The notes beneath the pieces were generated by a model that saw nothing but the letters and a program-made list of their open reading frames with translations, ran no database searches and was not told where the DNA came from. A program made the position numbers and the translations under genes. From Streptomyces roseirectus (GTDB lineage Bacteria; Actinomycetota; Actinomycetes; Streptomycetales; Streptomycetaceae): DNA of 64,000 bases. The stretch is from contig NZ_CP060828.1 of assembly GCF_014489635.1 (NCBI RefSeq), positions 682,001 through 746,000 on the forward strand, written 5' to 3'. Position 1 is the first letter of the stretch. The number at the start of each line of letters is the position of its first letter. Positions 35,042 through 44,594 of this stretch are shown piece after piece.

Positions 35042-35518
35042 ATGGTGAAGGAATCGGAGCTGGCGCACCTGCGCCGGGCGGTGGAACTCGCGGCCGAGGC
35101 GCTGGACGCCGGTGACGAGCCGTTCGGCTCGGTGCTGGCCGGCGCCGACGGGACGGTTCTCGCGGAGGACCGCAACCGGATCGCGTCCGGCGACCGCACC
35201 CGGCACCCGGAGTTCGCACTGGCCCGCTGGGCGGCGGACCACCTCACCCCCGGGGAGCGGGCCACGGCGACCGTCTACACGTCCGGCGAACACTGCCCGA
35301 TGTGCGCGGCGGCCCACGCCTGGGTGGGCCTCGGCCGCATCGTGTACGTCGCCTCGTCCCGGCAACTCGGCGCCTGGCTCAGCGAGTTGGGCGTACCGGA
35401 ACCGCCGGTGCGGGGGCTGCCGGTGCACGAGGTCGCGCCCGGCGTGGTGGTTGAGGGCCCGGTCCCCGAACTGGTCGGTGAGGTACGGGAGTTGCACCGC
35501 CGCTTCCACCAGGCTTGA
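35042..35518 (+). CDS. Nucleoside/nucleobase deaminase (cytidine-deaminase fold)
   Basis: The 158-residue zinc enzyme has the deaminase signature H55-P-E57 (TRHPEFALARWAA) and C85-P-M-C88 (SGEHCPMCAAAHAWVGLGRIVY). This spacing fits the guanine-deaminase/TadA-like branch. Its short length and the missing RNA-binding end make a free nucleobase or nucleoside substrate more likely than tRNA. It is divergent from the GNAT gene, with an AGGAGG 9 bp before ATG 35042. Confidence 0.85.
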   Translation: MVKESELAHLRRAVELAAEALDAGDEPFGSVLAGADGTVLAEDRNRIASGDRTRHPEFALARWAADHLTPGERATATVYTSGEHCPMCAAAHAWVGLGRIVYVASSRQLGAWLSELGVPEPPVRGLPVHEVAPGVVVEGPVPELVGEVRELHRRFHQA

Positions 35519-35924
35519 GGGCCGCACCGGCTCGGTACGGCACGGCCCTCGGACTGCCGGGGGCTGGGGAGTGGGGCGACCCTCGGAGCGCCGGGGAGGC
35601 CAGGGGCGGGGGCGGCCTCCCCGCGCGCGAAGGGGCGACGCGCGGCGTGGTCTCGGCTCGGCGCGGGGCCTGCGGTTCAATGCCGGGGGCTGCGGCTCAG
35701 CGCAAGGGGCTGCGACTCGGCCTCCGGCCCGCCCCGCACACAGCTCGCCCCGCCCCACACACGGCTCGCGCCATTCAGCACACGACTCACGCCGCTCAGC
35801 GGGCAGGCCCGCTCGGGCAACCGCCCCGGCGTTGGGCGCGGGGAGCCGGCCTCGGGTTCTGCCCGCGAACCGCTGCCCGCGCCTCCCGGCCGCTCACCCC
35901 GGCCCGCCCACCAGCCCCCTCACC
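35519..35924. other. Intergenic region with short GC-rich repeats
   Basis: The ~400 bp between the convergent deaminase and chaplin genes hold no supported gene. Imperfect short repeats occur (GGGGCTGCGRCTC at ~35687 and ~35706; CACACRGCTCGC at ~35736 and ~35759). Long open frames here are products of high GC content. Confidence 0.5.
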
Positions 35925-36602
35925 TCACCGCACCCCCTGCGGCCGGAACCGCCGGTAGAGCGCGGCGCCGCCCAGCAGCAGGGCCGCGCTGCCCGCGACC
36001 ATCGCCGCCTGCCCGTCGCTGCCGGTGCTGGCCAGCGTCGCGTGGACGCCGGGCTCGGGGGGCACCGTGCGGGGCGGGGAGGCGGGGTCGCGGTGTGGGC
36101 CGGGGTGCTGCGGGGCGGGGTCGACGGGGCGGGCCGGCGGATCCTCGTGGGAGGTGTTGACCGCGTCGTTCCCGAACGCCGGGTTGAGCGCGCCGACCAC
36201 GTTGACGCTGTTCCCGCTGACGTTCACGGGGATGTGGACCGGCAGTTGGACGCCGTTGCCGGACAGAAGGCCCGGCGAGTCGTGCGTGCGTCCGTCGGTG
36301 TGGGCCCCGCCGCCGTTGGCCGCCCCCGAGGACCCGGCGGTCTGCGATGTCGCCCCGCTCTCCGAGGAGTTCACGCACGTGTTGCCCATCGCCGGGTTCA
36401 GCAGCCCGACGACGTCCACGGTGTTCCCGCACACGTTCACCGGGATGTGCACCGGCACCTGGAGCGTGTTCCCGGAGACCGCCCCGGGAGAGTCTGCGGT
36501 GGAGCCGTCCGCCGCGGAGTCGGCGTGGGCGGGCATCGTCACGGCCATCGCACCGGACGCGGCGACGACGGCGAGGACACCGTTTCGGGTCGCTCGTCTC
36601 AT
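35925..36602 (-). CDS. Long chaplin with two chaplin domains and a sortase signal
   Basis: The 225-residue secreted protein has a signal peptide (residues 1-~27, ending PAHADS) and two chaplin domains: residues ~37-78 (VPVHIPVNVCGNTVDVVGLLNPAMGN) and ~108-149. A Pro-rich linker leads to the sorting signal LASTG (190-194), a hydrophobic helix and a basic tail, the ChpA-C class. Sortase anchors such chaplins to the wall, where they help form the amyloid-like surface layer needed for aerial hyphae. The first domain has the Cys58/Cys76 pair; the second has Ser129 and Ala147 in those places and cannot form the disulfide. Confidence 0.93.
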   Translation of the reverse strand: MRRATRNGVLAVVAASGAMAVTMPAHADSAADGSTADSPGAVSGNTLQVPVHIPVNVCGNTVDVVGLLNPAMGNTCVNSSESGATSQTAGSSGAANGGGAHTDGRTHDSPGLLSGNGVQLPVHIPVNVSGNSVNVVGALNPAFGNDAVNTSHEDPPARPVDPAPQHPGPHRDPASPPRTVPPEPGVHATLASTGSDGQAAMVAGSAALLLGGAALYRRFRPQGVR

Positions 36603-36918
36603 GGGATCCCTGCCTTCCAGTCAGGGGCGCGGGCGTTCCCGCACCGGACACGGGCGCACCGCCCGCACCGGTTAAAACGCGGGCGAACCATCGGAGTTAT
36701 GGCTCATCGTCCTTTCACTCCATCGAGTGGCCCGCTTGTCGAACAGGCAGTAAAGCCGCCTATCCAGCTGGACGGGACGGCCTCGACCAGCAACGGGTCG
36801 TCCGGTCCGCGAGGGGCACACCGGTTACGTGTCCTCGCGGTGTGCGCGGCGTACGGAGCGGGCCTCTTGACGGTCCGTGCGAGGCTGGTGATCGTCGCCG
36901 GGAGAGGAGCCGCAGGTC
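36603..36918. other. Shared promoter region of chaplin and oxidoreductase genes
   Basis: These 316 bp separate two divergent genes. There is a relatively AT-rich patch at 36670-36705 (GGTTAAAACGCGGGCGAACC) where the chaplin promoter may lie. An open frame starting near 36700 on the plus strand has no stop for a long distance, poor codon bias after 36850 and no family resemblance, so I do not call it a gene. Confidence 0.45.
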
Positions 36919-37944
36919 GTGACGGAGTCGCTGGGAGTCGCCGTGCTCGGGGCCGGGCACATGGGAGCGGACCACATACGACGGCTGGACCGGGTGGTGA
37001 GCGGGGCGCGGGTCGCGGCGGTCGCGGACCCGGACACCGACCGGGCGAAGGAGGCGGCGGCCGGCATCGAGGGTGTGAGCGTGCACGCGGAGGCCGAGGC
37101 CGCGCTGGACGCGCCCGGCGTCGGGGCCGTGCTGATCGCGTCGCCGGGTCCCGCGCACGAGGCGGCGCTGCTCGCGGCGTTCGCGCGGGGGCTGCCGGTG
37201 CTGTGCGAGAAGCCGATGGTGCCGGATCCGGCGGGCGCGCTACGGATCGTCGAGGCGGAGGTCCGGCTGGGGCGCAGGCTTGCGCAGGTGGGTTTCATGC
37301 GGCGCTACGACGCCGGGTATCTGCGGCTGAAGGCGGTGCTGGAGGAGGGGCGGCTCGGGCGGACGCTGATGCTGCACTGTGTGCACCGCAACGCGGCCTC
37401 GCCGTCGTTCTTCACGAGCGAGATGCTGATCGAGGACTCGGTGGCCCACGAGATCGACGCGGCGCGCTGGCTGCTGGGCGAGGAGCTGACGGCGGTGACG
37501 GTGCTGCGTCCGCGCGCCTCCGGCGGGGCGCCCGAGGGGCTTGCGGATCCGCAGTTCGTGGTGTTCGAGACGGCGGGCGGCGCCCTGGTGGACGTCGAGG
37601 TGTTCGTCAACTGCCGGGCGGGCTACCAGGTGCGCTGCGAGGCGGTGGGCGAGCTGGGGAGCGTGCGGATCGGGGACGACCAGGGGCCGCTGGTGACGGT
37701 GTCGGGGTCGGCGGCGGCCGAGGTGCCGCAGGACTATGTGGTGCGGTTCGCGGACGCGTACGACCGTGAGGTGCGGGCGTGGGTGGCGGCGATCCGGCGT
37801 GGGCGGGTGGGCGGGCCGTCGGTGTGGGACGGGTACGCGGCGTCGGTGGTGGCGGAGGCGGGCGTGCGGTCGCTGCGTGGCGGCGGGCGGGTGACCGTGG
37901 AGCCGGCGGCGCGGCCGGAACTGTACGCGGGCGGGGCCGGATAG
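36919..37944 (+). CDS. Gfo/Idh/MocA-family oxidoreductase
   Basis: The 341-residue NAD(P)-dependent dehydrogenase has the N-terminal Rossmann motif [17 protein letters not shown], the nucleotide-sheet signature [30 protein letters not shown] with the active-site Lys in CEKP, and the substrate-domain pattern [19 protein letters not shown] carrying the catalytic His. It resembles myo-inositol 2-dehydrogenases and sugar/aminosugar dehydrogenases. The start is GTG 36919. No sugar transporter is nearby to identify the substrate. Confidence 0.9.
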   Translation: MTESLGVAVLGAGHMGADHIRRLDRVVSGARVAAVADPDTDRAKEAAAGIEGVSVHAEAEAALDAPGVGAVLIASPGPAHEAALLAAFARGLPVLCEKPMVPDPAGALRIVEAEVRLGRRLAQVGFMRRYDAGYLRLKAVLEEGRLGRTLMLHCVHRNAASPSFFTSEMLIEDSVAHEIDAARWLLGEELTAVTVLRPRASGGAPEGLADPQFVVFETAGGALVDVEVFVNCRAGYQVRCEAVGELGSVRIGDDQGPLVTVSGSAAAEVPQDYVVRFADAYDREVRAWVAAIRRGRVGGPSVWDGYAASVVAEAGVRSLRGGGRVTVEPAARPELYAGGAG

Positions 37945-38210
37945 CGCGTACGGGGTTCGAACACACTTGTGGGACACCCGTATTGCGCTGGTGCAACCGG
38001 CAACTCCCGTGCGGCGTCTGTGACTTGGAGTGCGTCACGGGGTTGCCCCGGTGGTCCGGAAAGCCGTCCGGAAGGACCGTGGCATATGCCGAGCGCATCA
38101 GGTCAAGGTGTGTTGCCAAATCCCTTACACGGCGTCGCGGGCTGTGCAACAGTCGTAACGGCCCTTTCGTCGCCAGCCCCGGCCGAACCGTCCCCGCATC
38201 GGAGTGCGTC

Positions 38211-39566
38211 ATGCCGTCCCCTCTCTCCGCGGACCGCCCAGCCGCCCAGCCCGGCCCGGTCGACGCCCTGATATCGCTGGCGCGACGGTTGCGGGGGGAC
38301 GTGGCCGCGGTGCGCCGGGACACGCAGTCGGCGGGGTGCGAGCCGGCGGACCTGTGGCAGCGCGCGCTGTACGACCTGGCGCTGCATCAGCTCACCGACC
38401 TGGACACGCACCTGGCGCAGTTGCGCGACGGGCCCGCCTCGGCGGCGGAGACCGCGCCGGCCGCTCCCCGGCGCGGCTCCCTGCTCAGCCGGGTCGGCAG
38501 CGCGGAGTGGAACCTGATGTCGGACGAGGCGGTGTGGTCGGCGGAGTTCCACCGCATCCTCGGCCGCGATCCGGCGGCCCCGGCGCTGACGCTGGACGAG
38601 TTCCCCTCGCTGCTGCTGGAGGAGGACCGGCCGAAGCTGACGGCGATGGTGACGGACTGCCTCGTCGACTCGCGGCCGATCGACGGCGAGTTCCGTGTGG
38701 TGCGGCCGGGCGGCGAGGTCCGGACCGTGCACATGATGGGCGAGCCCGTGCTCGGCGCTGACGGCTGCACCGCCTCGATGTGGGCGGTGCTGCGGGACGT
38801 CAGCGAACTGCGGCGCAGCCAGCGGGCGGTGACCGAGACCCGTGACTCGCTCCGCCGCAGCGGGCGGCGCACGCGCTCCGGGGCACGGCTCGCGGTCGAG
38901 ACGCAGGAGGCCGCGCCCCCGCCCTGGTGCGGCGTCCTGCGACTCCCGCGCCAGGCGGCCCCGACCCTCGACGTCGCCGGGCTGCACCTGCCCGCGGCCG
39001 GCGGCCCTGACATCGGCACCGAGTGGTTCGACACCGTCCAACTGCCGGGCGGCGACACCCTGTTGACGGTGGGTTCGCTGACGGGCCAGAGCGCCGGTCT
39101 GGAGGCCACGACGACGATGCTGCTCGGCGCGGTGCGCGGGATGGCGCTGGCCGGGACCGAGCCGGGCCGGCTGCTCGGGCTGCTCGGTCAGCTCGTCGGG
39201 GCCGGCGACCACCCGGTGCTCGCCGCCGCCGTCTGCTGCCGCTACCGGCCCGCGACCCGCACCCTGACCTGGGCCCAGGCGGGTCCCGGTGGCCCGGTGC
39301 TGGTCCGGGGCGGGGCCGGGCGCAGGCTCGGCGGGCCGGGCGGTCCGCTGCTCGGGTCCGCGCCGGGCGCCGTGCACCGGCCGTCCGAGACGGTCCTCGA
39401 ACCCGGCGACGTCCTGCTCCTGCACACCGACCCCGACGCCCCCGTCGACGCCCTCGCCGCGCGGCTCGCACGGGCGGGGACGGCGGCCGAGGGCGCCGAG
39501 GCGGCGGCAGGGCCGCACACCGGCGAGGACGCGGCGTGCGTCCTGGTCGCGCGGGTGCGGCCGTGA
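38211..39566 (+). CDS. PAS domain protein with degenerate PP2C/SpoIIE phosphatase domain
   Basis: The 451-residue protein has a helical N-terminus (~1-95), a PAS-fold sensor (WNLMSDEAVWSAEFHRILGRDP through GEFRVVRPGGEVRTVHMMGEPV, ~100-205) and a C-terminal SpoIIE-like domain. In active members the metal sites read as GGDWYD and VGDVxGHG. Here they are TEWFDTVQLP and VGSLTGQSAG, so one Asp is Ser and the second motif is altered; the final Asp in GEDAACVLVARV is kept. It may be a pseudophosphatase that senses and binds rather than dephosphorylates, perhaps within a sigma-factor partner-switching network. ATG 38211 is the chosen start; the ribosome site is weak. Confidence 0.8.
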   Translation: MPSPLSADRPAAQPGPVDALISLARRLRGDVAAVRRDTQSAGCEPADLWQRALYDLALHQLTDLDTHLAQLRDGPASAAETAPAAPRRGSLLSRVGSAEWNLMSDEAVWSAEFHRILGRDPAAPALTLDEFPSLLLEEDRPKLTAMVTDCLVDSRPIDGEFRVVRPGGEVRTVHMMGEPVLGADGCTASMWAVLRDVSELRRSQRAVTETRDSLRRSGRRTRSGARLAVETQEAAPPPWCGVLRLPRQAAPTLDVAGLHLPAAGGPDIGTEWFDTVQLPGGDTLLTVGSLTGQSAGLEATTTMLLGAVRGMALAGTEPGRLLGLLGQLVGAGDHPVLAAAVCCRYRPATRTLTWAQAGPGGPVLVRGGAGRRLGGPGGPLLGSAPGAVHRPSETVLEPGDVLLLHTDPDAPVDALAARLARAGTAAEGAEAAAGPHTGEDAACVLVARVRP

Positions 39567-39572
39567 GGCGGG

Positions 39573-41066
39573 CTACGCCTGGGCCGCCGTGCCCCTGCCT
39601 CCCTTCGACTTCGGCAGCGCGAGCTTGATCTCCTCGCGCAGTTGGGCGATCTTCGGGTCCTTCGCGTAGGGACCGGTGAGCCGGTACATGTCGCCCAGCC
39701 GGTCCCAGGTGCGCAGGGAGGAGTTGGCGCCCATGGAGCGCAGGGCCTGGCTGGCGTAGTGGTGGGCGTGTTCGGCGTCGCCCGCGATGAACAGCGCCGA
39801 CGCCATCGACAGGTGGTCGAAGATCATCGACCGCTGCTGGCTGTCGTCGCGCAGGGCGAGGGCCTTGTCGGCGAAGTACTGGGCCTGCGCCGCCGCGCCC
39901 GGGTCGTGCTCGGCGAGGGTGCGGTAGGCGAGGCCCTGCATGCCGTACAGGTCGGCCTCGTTGAACAACTGCATCCAGGTCGGCGTGGGCGAGTCGTCCT
40001 TGGCGGAGGTGAACAGGTCCTCCGCCTTGCCGAGGGTGCGGCGCATGGCCTGTCCCTTGCCCTCGGCGGCCTGCGCCCACGCCTCGATGGTGTGGAACAT
40101 GGCGCGGGTGCGCGGCAGGGTCTCGGGACCGGCGCCGGACTGGGCGAGCCGCATGAGGTCCAGGGCCTCGTCGGGCTTGCCGAGGTGCACCATCTGGCGG
40201 GCCGCCCGCGACAGGGCCTCGCTCGCGCGGGGCCGGTCCCCGCCCTCGCGGGCGGCGTGGGCGGCGATCAGGAAGTACTTCTGGGCGGTGGGTTCGAGGC
40301 CGACGTCGTGGGACATCCAGCCCGCGAGGACGGCGAGGTTGGCGGCCACGCCCCACAGGCGGCGCTGGAGGGGGGCCGGATGGCGGTAGGCGAGCATGCC
40401 GCCCACCTCGTTGAGCTGCCCCACCACCGCCTTGCGCTGGAGTCCCCCGCCCCGGGCGGCGTCCCAGGCGCGGAACACCTCCACGGAGCGCTCCAGCGCC
40501 TCGATCTCCTCGGTCCCGATGGGGGCGGCCTCGTAGCGGTCGAACCCCACGGGGTCGGCGTTCAGGGGGTGGTCGAGGACGGGAGCGTCGGCGGAGAGGA
40601 TCGGGTCGGTGTGCAGCCAGTCGTACATGGCGCTGCTGAGTGCTGAGCCCGCGGCGAGCGCGGCGCCCGCGCCCACCAAGCCGCGTCGGTTGAGCATGAG
40701 GTCCATTCCCGTGAATTCGGTGAGGAACGCGACCGTCCGGTCGGGCGTCCACGGCACCCCGTCGGGGCGCTCAGCGCTCCCGCCGCTCTGCCGTTTCCCT
40801 GTCCGCCCGTGCCGGACCAGACCGAGGTCCTCGATGGTCACGACACGGCCGAGACGCTCGGTGAACAGGGCTGCCAGCACCCTCGGCACGGGGTCGCGCG
40901 GGATCTCTCCCGTGTCGATCCAGCGCCGTACACGCGAGGTGTCGGTGGACAGTTGCGGGTGGCCCATGGCCGCCGCCTGCCGGTTCACCAGCCTCGCGAG
41001 TTCCCCCTTGGACCAGCCGGCCAGGCCGAACAGGTCCGAAAGTCGGGTGTTGGGATCTCCGCTCAC
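39573..41066 (-). CDS. NsdA-like regulator (HTH plus TPR)
   Basis: The 497-residue protein starts with a DNA-binding-like segment (GWSKGELARLVNRQAAAMGHPQLSTDTSRVRRWIDTGEIPR), followed by a hydrophobic patch (LVGAGAALAAGSALSSAMYDWLHTDP) and many helical TPR-type repeats (LIAAHAAREGGDRPRASEALSRAARQM, for example). It matches the streptomycete NsdA/NsdB family; NsdA is a known negative regulator of sporulation and antibiotic production in S. coelicolor. This copy could be a paralogue rather than NsdA itself, so I give no symbol. GTG 41066 is the start. The gene is convergent with the PAS-PP2C gene (6 bp apart). Confidence 0.85.
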   Translation of the reverse strand: MSGDPNTRLSDLFGLAGWSKGELARLVNRQAAAMGHPQLSTDTSRVRRWIDTGEIPRDPVPRVLAALFTERLGRVVTIEDLGLVRHGRTGKRQSGGSAERPDGVPWTPDRTVAFLTEFTGMDLMLNRRGLVGAGAALAAGSALSSAMYDWLHTDPILSADAPVLDHPLNADPVGFDRYEAAPIGTEEIEALERSVEVFRAWDAARGGGLQRKAVVGQLNEVGGMLAYRHPAPLQRRLWGVAANLAVLAGWMSHDVGLEPTAQKYFLIAAHAAREGGDRPRASEALSRAARQMVHLGKPDEALDLMRLAQSGAGPETLPRTRAMFHTIEAWAQAAEGKGQAMRRTLGKAEDLFTSAKDDSPTPTWMQLFNEADLYGMQGLAYRTLAEHDPGAAAQAQYFADKALALRDDSQQRSMIFDHLSMASALFIAGDAEHAHHYASQALRSMGANSSLRTWDRLGDMYRLTGPYAKDPKIAQLREEIKLALPKSKGGRGTAAQA

Positions 41067-41128
41067 GTCAAGCCCCCAGGTTCTCGGCTGGAGTTGACAC
41101 TAGCCCCGCCACAGTTGCCGGGCGACTA

Positions 41129-41159
41129 TTCGCCAGGGTTCGCCAGGGTCCGCCACGTG
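41129..41159. repeat. Short direct repeats in the promoter region of the NsdA-like gene
   Basis: CGCCAGGGT occurs twice in direct order (41131-41139 and 41141-41149), followed by CGCCACGTGG, a partial third copy. The period of 10 bp is one helical turn, so a protein could bind the copies side by side. It lies between the divergent NsdA-like and phosphotransferase genes. The meaning is unknown. Confidence 0.5.
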
Positions 41160-41300
41160 GTGTGCCACGGCCGTTCGGGTGTCAGGTAGGAATGCGCCAC
41201 CCCGACCCGGTCGTCCGGGATCACTCCCCAGGGTGCGCCCGGGGGACCGGGTCGGGCAGCGCACCTACGTCGCAGGCACACGAAGGGATCTGTCTCGCCC

Positions 41301-42413
41301 ATGTACGCAGCATCGTCCTCCGTGTCCGCACCGCCCCGGCCGCCGTCCCACCCCCGTCAGGGTGCCGGCGCCCCCTATCTCGCCCCCGCCCTGCCCGGCA
41401 TGGTGAGGCAGCGCAGGCCCGCGGGCGTCGGCACGCAGCCGCTCAGCGGCAGACTGGACCTGTCGGGCCCGCAGGGCGCCCAGTTGCGCGCGGCGCTCGC
41501 GTCGGTGCAGCGGATCTGCCCGGAGTTCGCCCCGGTCCAGGTGCTGCGCCGCAGCGGCCGCTCGGTCCTCCTCGTCGGGACGACGGGACGCAAGCCGGCG
41601 GTGGCGAAGTGTCTGCTGGACCACTCCCCGGTGTGGACGGAGCGCGCCCGGCACGAGATAGCCGCGTACCGGACGTTCGTGCGGCAGCGTCCGCCGGTGC
41701 GGACGCCGAGGCTGATCGCCGCGGATCCGGAGAACTGCGTCCTCGTCATCGAGCGGATGCCCGGCCGGGTCGCCGCGCTGACGCGCCACCCGGTGGAGGC
41801 GCCGCCGCGCGCGGACATCAGGGCGGCGCTGACGGCGGTCTGCCGGCTGAACTCGTGGCGGCCCCCGGCGGGCGCGTTCGACGCGCCGCTGGACTACGCG
41901 GCCCGGATCTCCCGCTACCACGACCTGGGGCTGCTGACCGACCGTGACCTCGGTGACCTGCAGAAACTCCTGCACGGGATCGCGCAGTCGGCGGGCCGGG
42001 GCGGGATGGGGCAGTTCTGTCACGGTGACGCGCTGCTGTCGAACCTGCTGCTGTCCCCGGCGGGCCCGGTGCTGGTGGACTGGGAGCACGCGGGCTGGTA
42101 CCTGCCGGGTTACGACCTGGCGGTGCTGTGGTCGGTGCTCGCCGAGGCGCCGGGGGCCCGGCGGCAGATCAGCCAACTCGCCCAGGCGGCGGGCCCCGCC
42201 TCCCGCGACGCCTTCCTGGTGAACCTGATGCTGGTCCTGACGCGCGAGATCCGCACCTACGAGACGGCTGTGCAGCGCGCGCTGCACGATCCGGCGCCGG
42301 CGCACGGCGGCGGTCTGCCGTCCGGCGAGGAGCAGCGGCTGCTGCTGCGGCGGCTGCACGACGACAGCCAGATGGCGCGCAGGGCGGTGCGGGCGGCGGT
42401 CGGCACGCGCTGA
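41301..42413 (+). CDS. Aminoglycoside-phosphotransferase-fold kinase
   Basis: The 370-residue protein begins with a ~45-residue Pro/Ser-rich region, followed by the APH/choline-kinase fold. The catalytic loop is [19 protein letters not shown] (Asp and Asn present) and the DFG-equivalent is [18 protein letters not shown]. The Lys of the nucleotide pocket is in [11 protein letters not shown]. It should phosphorylate a small hydroxyl compound with ATP in the cytosol. The substrate may be a metabolite or an antibiotic. Nothing in the context suggests aminoglycoside resistance. Confidence 0.85.
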   Translation: MYAASSSVSAPPRPPSHPRQGAGAPYLAPALPGMVRQRRPAGVGTQPLSGRLDLSGPQGAQLRAALASVQRICPEFAPVQVLRRSGRSVLLVGTTGRKPAVAKCLLDHSPVWTERARHEIAAYRTFVRQRPPVRTPRLIAADPENCVLVIERMPGRVAALTRHPVEAPPRADIRAALTAVCRLNSWRPPAGAFDAPLDYAARISRYHDLGLLTDRDLGDLQKLLHGIAQSAGRGGMGQFCHGDALLSNLLLSPAGPVLVDWEHAGWYLPGYDLAVLWSVLAEAPGARRQISQLAQAAGPASRDAFLVNLMLVLTREIRTYETAVQRALHDPAPAHGGGLPSGEEQRLLLRRLHDDSQMARRAVRAAVGTR

Positions 42414-42448
42414 GCGAGACCTCGCCGGCGGCGGGGATCCCCTGGACC

Positions 42449-42492
42449 GAGGGCCTGCGGTGCGCCAGAGCGGCGGCGCATCGCAGGCCCTC
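42449..42492 (+). terminator. Strong hairpin after the phosphotransferase gene
   Basis: A 17-bp inverted repeat with one mismatch (GAGGGCCTGCGGTGCGC at 42449-42465, GCGCATCGCAGGCCCTC at 42476-42492) encloses a 10-nt loop. It lies 36 bp after the phosphotransferase stop and should be a terminator of the T-run-less streptomycete type. Confidence 0.8.
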
Positions 42493-42653
42493 AGCACGTC
42501 GGCATGCGGTCATGGCGGTCATATGGGCACACCGGCGCGTCGCCGTCGCCGTGCCGAGGGGAGCGGCTGTTCCCGGGCATGATTGACGGACCGTCAGCCG
42601 GCCGGTAGCAACGGACGTGTCCGGCCCGCGCGATCCCCCCACCGGAGGCCGCA

Positions 42654-44576
42654 TTGCCCAGACGTATCCCCCAGGCCGTCGCCTCGGCCGTCCTGCTCCT
42701 GCCGCTGGTGGCCGCCGCCCCGCCCGCCGGGTCCGGCTCGGCCCGGCTCGCGCTGGAGCGCTCGTTCGCGTCGGCGTCGGCCGAGTACGGCGTCCCGCGC
42801 AGCGTCCTGCTGGGCGTCTCCTACCTCCAGTCCCGCTGGGACGACCACGCCGGCGCGCCCAGCGTCATCGGCGGCTACGGCCCGATGCACCTGACGGACG
42901 CCCGCACGGCCCTGACGTCCGCCTCGCACCACGGCGACGGCGCCGAGGACCCGCGCGGCGACACCGCCCGCCCGCCCCTGCGCCCCGAGGCGCACCTGCC
43001 GCGCGCGGTGGACGCCCCACGGCTGAGCACCCTCGTGCGGGCCGCCGAGCTGACCGGCCTCAGCCCCGAGGCGCTGCGCTCGGACCCCGCCGCGAACGTC
43101 GCGGGCGGCGCCGCCCTCCTGGCCGCCGCCCAGCGCGCCCTGGGCGAACCCCTCAGCGCGAACCCCGCCGACTGGTACGGCGCGGTGGCCCGTTTCTCGG
43201 GCGCCGACGACACGGCGACGGCCGCCGCGTACGCCGACGACGTGTACGAGGTGCTGCGCACGGGCGCCGAGCGCACCACGGACGCCGGTCAGTTCGTCGC
43301 GCTGGCGGGGCAGCCGCAACTCGTCGCGGACAAGGGGTCGTTGGCGCACGCCGGGCTGCGCCGGCCGGTGCGGGCCGGTACCGAGTGCCCGAAGGAGGTG
43401 TCCTGCGAGTGGATCCCGGCGCCGTACGAGGAGTTCGGCGAGGGCGACTACGGCAACCACGACCTCGCGGGCCGTCCGGTGTCGCAGCCGGTGCGCTATC
43501 TCGTCGTCCATGACACCGAGGGCGCCTGGGAGGGCGTCCTCAACATGGTCCAGGACCCGACGTACGTGTCCTGGCACTACACCCTGCGCTCCTCGGACGG
43601 CCATATCGCGCAGCACGTGAAGACGAAGGACGTGGCCTGGCACGCGGGGAACTGGTACGTCAACGCGGGGTCCGTCGGCATCGAGCACGAGGGGTTCCTC
43701 GCGTCCCCGGACACCTGGTACACGGAGGCGATGTACCGCACGTCGGCCCGGCTGGTGCGGTACCTGGCGGACCGGTACCGGATTCCGCTGGACCGGCAGC
43801 ACATCCTGGGGCACGACAACGTGCCGGGGCCGACGGCGACGACGGTCGCGGGGATGCACACCGACCCCGGCCCGTACTGGGACTGGCGGCACTACTTCGA
43901 GCTGCTGAAGGCGCCGGTGAAGGCCACGGCCGGGGCGCACGGCGGGCTGGTGACGATCCGCCCCTCGTACGCCGCGAACCGTCCCGCGTACACGGACTGT
44001 GTGGCCAAGGGGCGGCCCTGCGCGGACCACGGATCCAGCGAGGTGCGGCTGTTCACGGGGCCCGGTGAGACGTATCCGCTGGTCAAGGACGTCGGCCGGG
44101 GCACGGCGCCGACGATTGGCGTCAACGACATCTCCTCGCGGGTCTCCACCGGCCAGCAGTACGCGGTCGCGGAGCGGCGGGGCGAGTGGACGGCGATCTG
44201 GTACCTGGGGCAGAAGGCGTGGTTCAAGAACCCCCGCAAGCACGCGACGGCCGTCCACGCGTCGGGCCTGGTCGTGCGGGCCAAGGCGGGGCGGGACGCG
44301 GTGCCGGTGTACGGGCGCGCCTATCCGGAGGCGTCCGCGTACCCGAAGGGCGTCCCGGTCCAGGCGGTCGTGCCGCTGGCGTACACGCTGCCCGCCGGGC
44401 AGGCGTACGTGGTCGGCGGGAAGGTGCCCGGTGAGTACTACTACGCGGTCACCTTCGCCACCGGCTCGCACCGGGTGGTCACCGGCAAGGACATGTACTA
44501 CGAGATCCAGTACGGGCACCGCGTCGCGTTCGTCCGCGCCACCGACGTGGACGTGGTGCCATCCGTACGGGGGTGA
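42654..44576 (+). CDS. Secreted N-acetylmuramoyl-L-alanine amidase
   Basis: The 640-residue protein has a signal peptide (IPQAVASAVLLLPLVAAAPP, TTG start with GGAGG), an N-terminal helical region resembling lysozyme-like/lytic transglycosylase folds (YGVPRSVLLGVSYLQSRWD), and an amidase_2/PGRP domain at about 280-425. The zinc ligands are visible: His in VVHDTEGAW, His in GHDNVPGP and a third His in GMHTDPGPYWDW. The catalytic Tyr/Glu area reads WHYTLRSSDGHIAQHV. The C-terminus has SH3-like wall-binding repeats (FTGPGETYPLVKDVGRGTAPT and following). It cleaves the amide bond between MurNAc and the stem peptide in peptidoglycan, in growth or lysis. Confidence 0.9.
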   Translation: MPRRIPQAVASAVLLLPLVAAAPPAGSGSARLALERSFASASAEYGVPRSVLLGVSYLQSRWDDHAGAPSVIGGYGPMHLTDARTALTSASHHGDGAEDPRGDTARPPLRPEAHLPRAVDAPRLSTLVRAAELTGLSPEALRSDPAANVAGGAALLAAAQRALGEPLSANPADWYGAVARFSGADDTATAAAYADDVYEVLRTGAERTTDAGQFVALAGQPQLVADKGSLAHAGLRRPVRAGTECPKEVSCEWIPAPYEEFGEGDYGNHDLAGRPVSQPVRYLVVHDTEGAWEGVLNMVQDPTYVSWHYTLRSSDGHIAQHVKTKDVAWHAGNWYVNAGSVGIEHEGFLASPDTWYTEAMYRTSARLVRYLADRYRIPLDRQHILGHDNVPGPTATTVAGMHTDPGPYWDWRHYFELLKAPVKATAGAHGGLVTIRPSYAANRPAYTDCVAKGRPCADHGSSEVRLFTGPGETYPLVKDVGRGTAPTIGVNDISSRVSTGQQYAVAERRGEWTAIWYLGQKAWFKNPRKHATAVHASGLVVRAKAGRDAVPVYGRAYPEASAYPKGVPVQAVVPLAYTLPAGQAYVVGGKVPGEYYYAVTFATGSHRVVTGKDMYYEIQYGHRVAFVRATDVDVVPSVRG

Positions 44577-44594
44577 GGGGCGGCCCTGCCGGGT

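Noticed and set aside
36700..36918. Possible small gene beginning MAHRPFTPSSGPLVEQ
   Set aside because: The frame runs without a stop into the Gfo/Idh gene in the wrong phase and has no convincing ribosome site.
35112..37769. 885-codon plus-strand open frame
   Set aside because: It runs through the deaminase, chaplin (antisense) and Gfo/Idh genes in a wrong frame; all three have clear real products.
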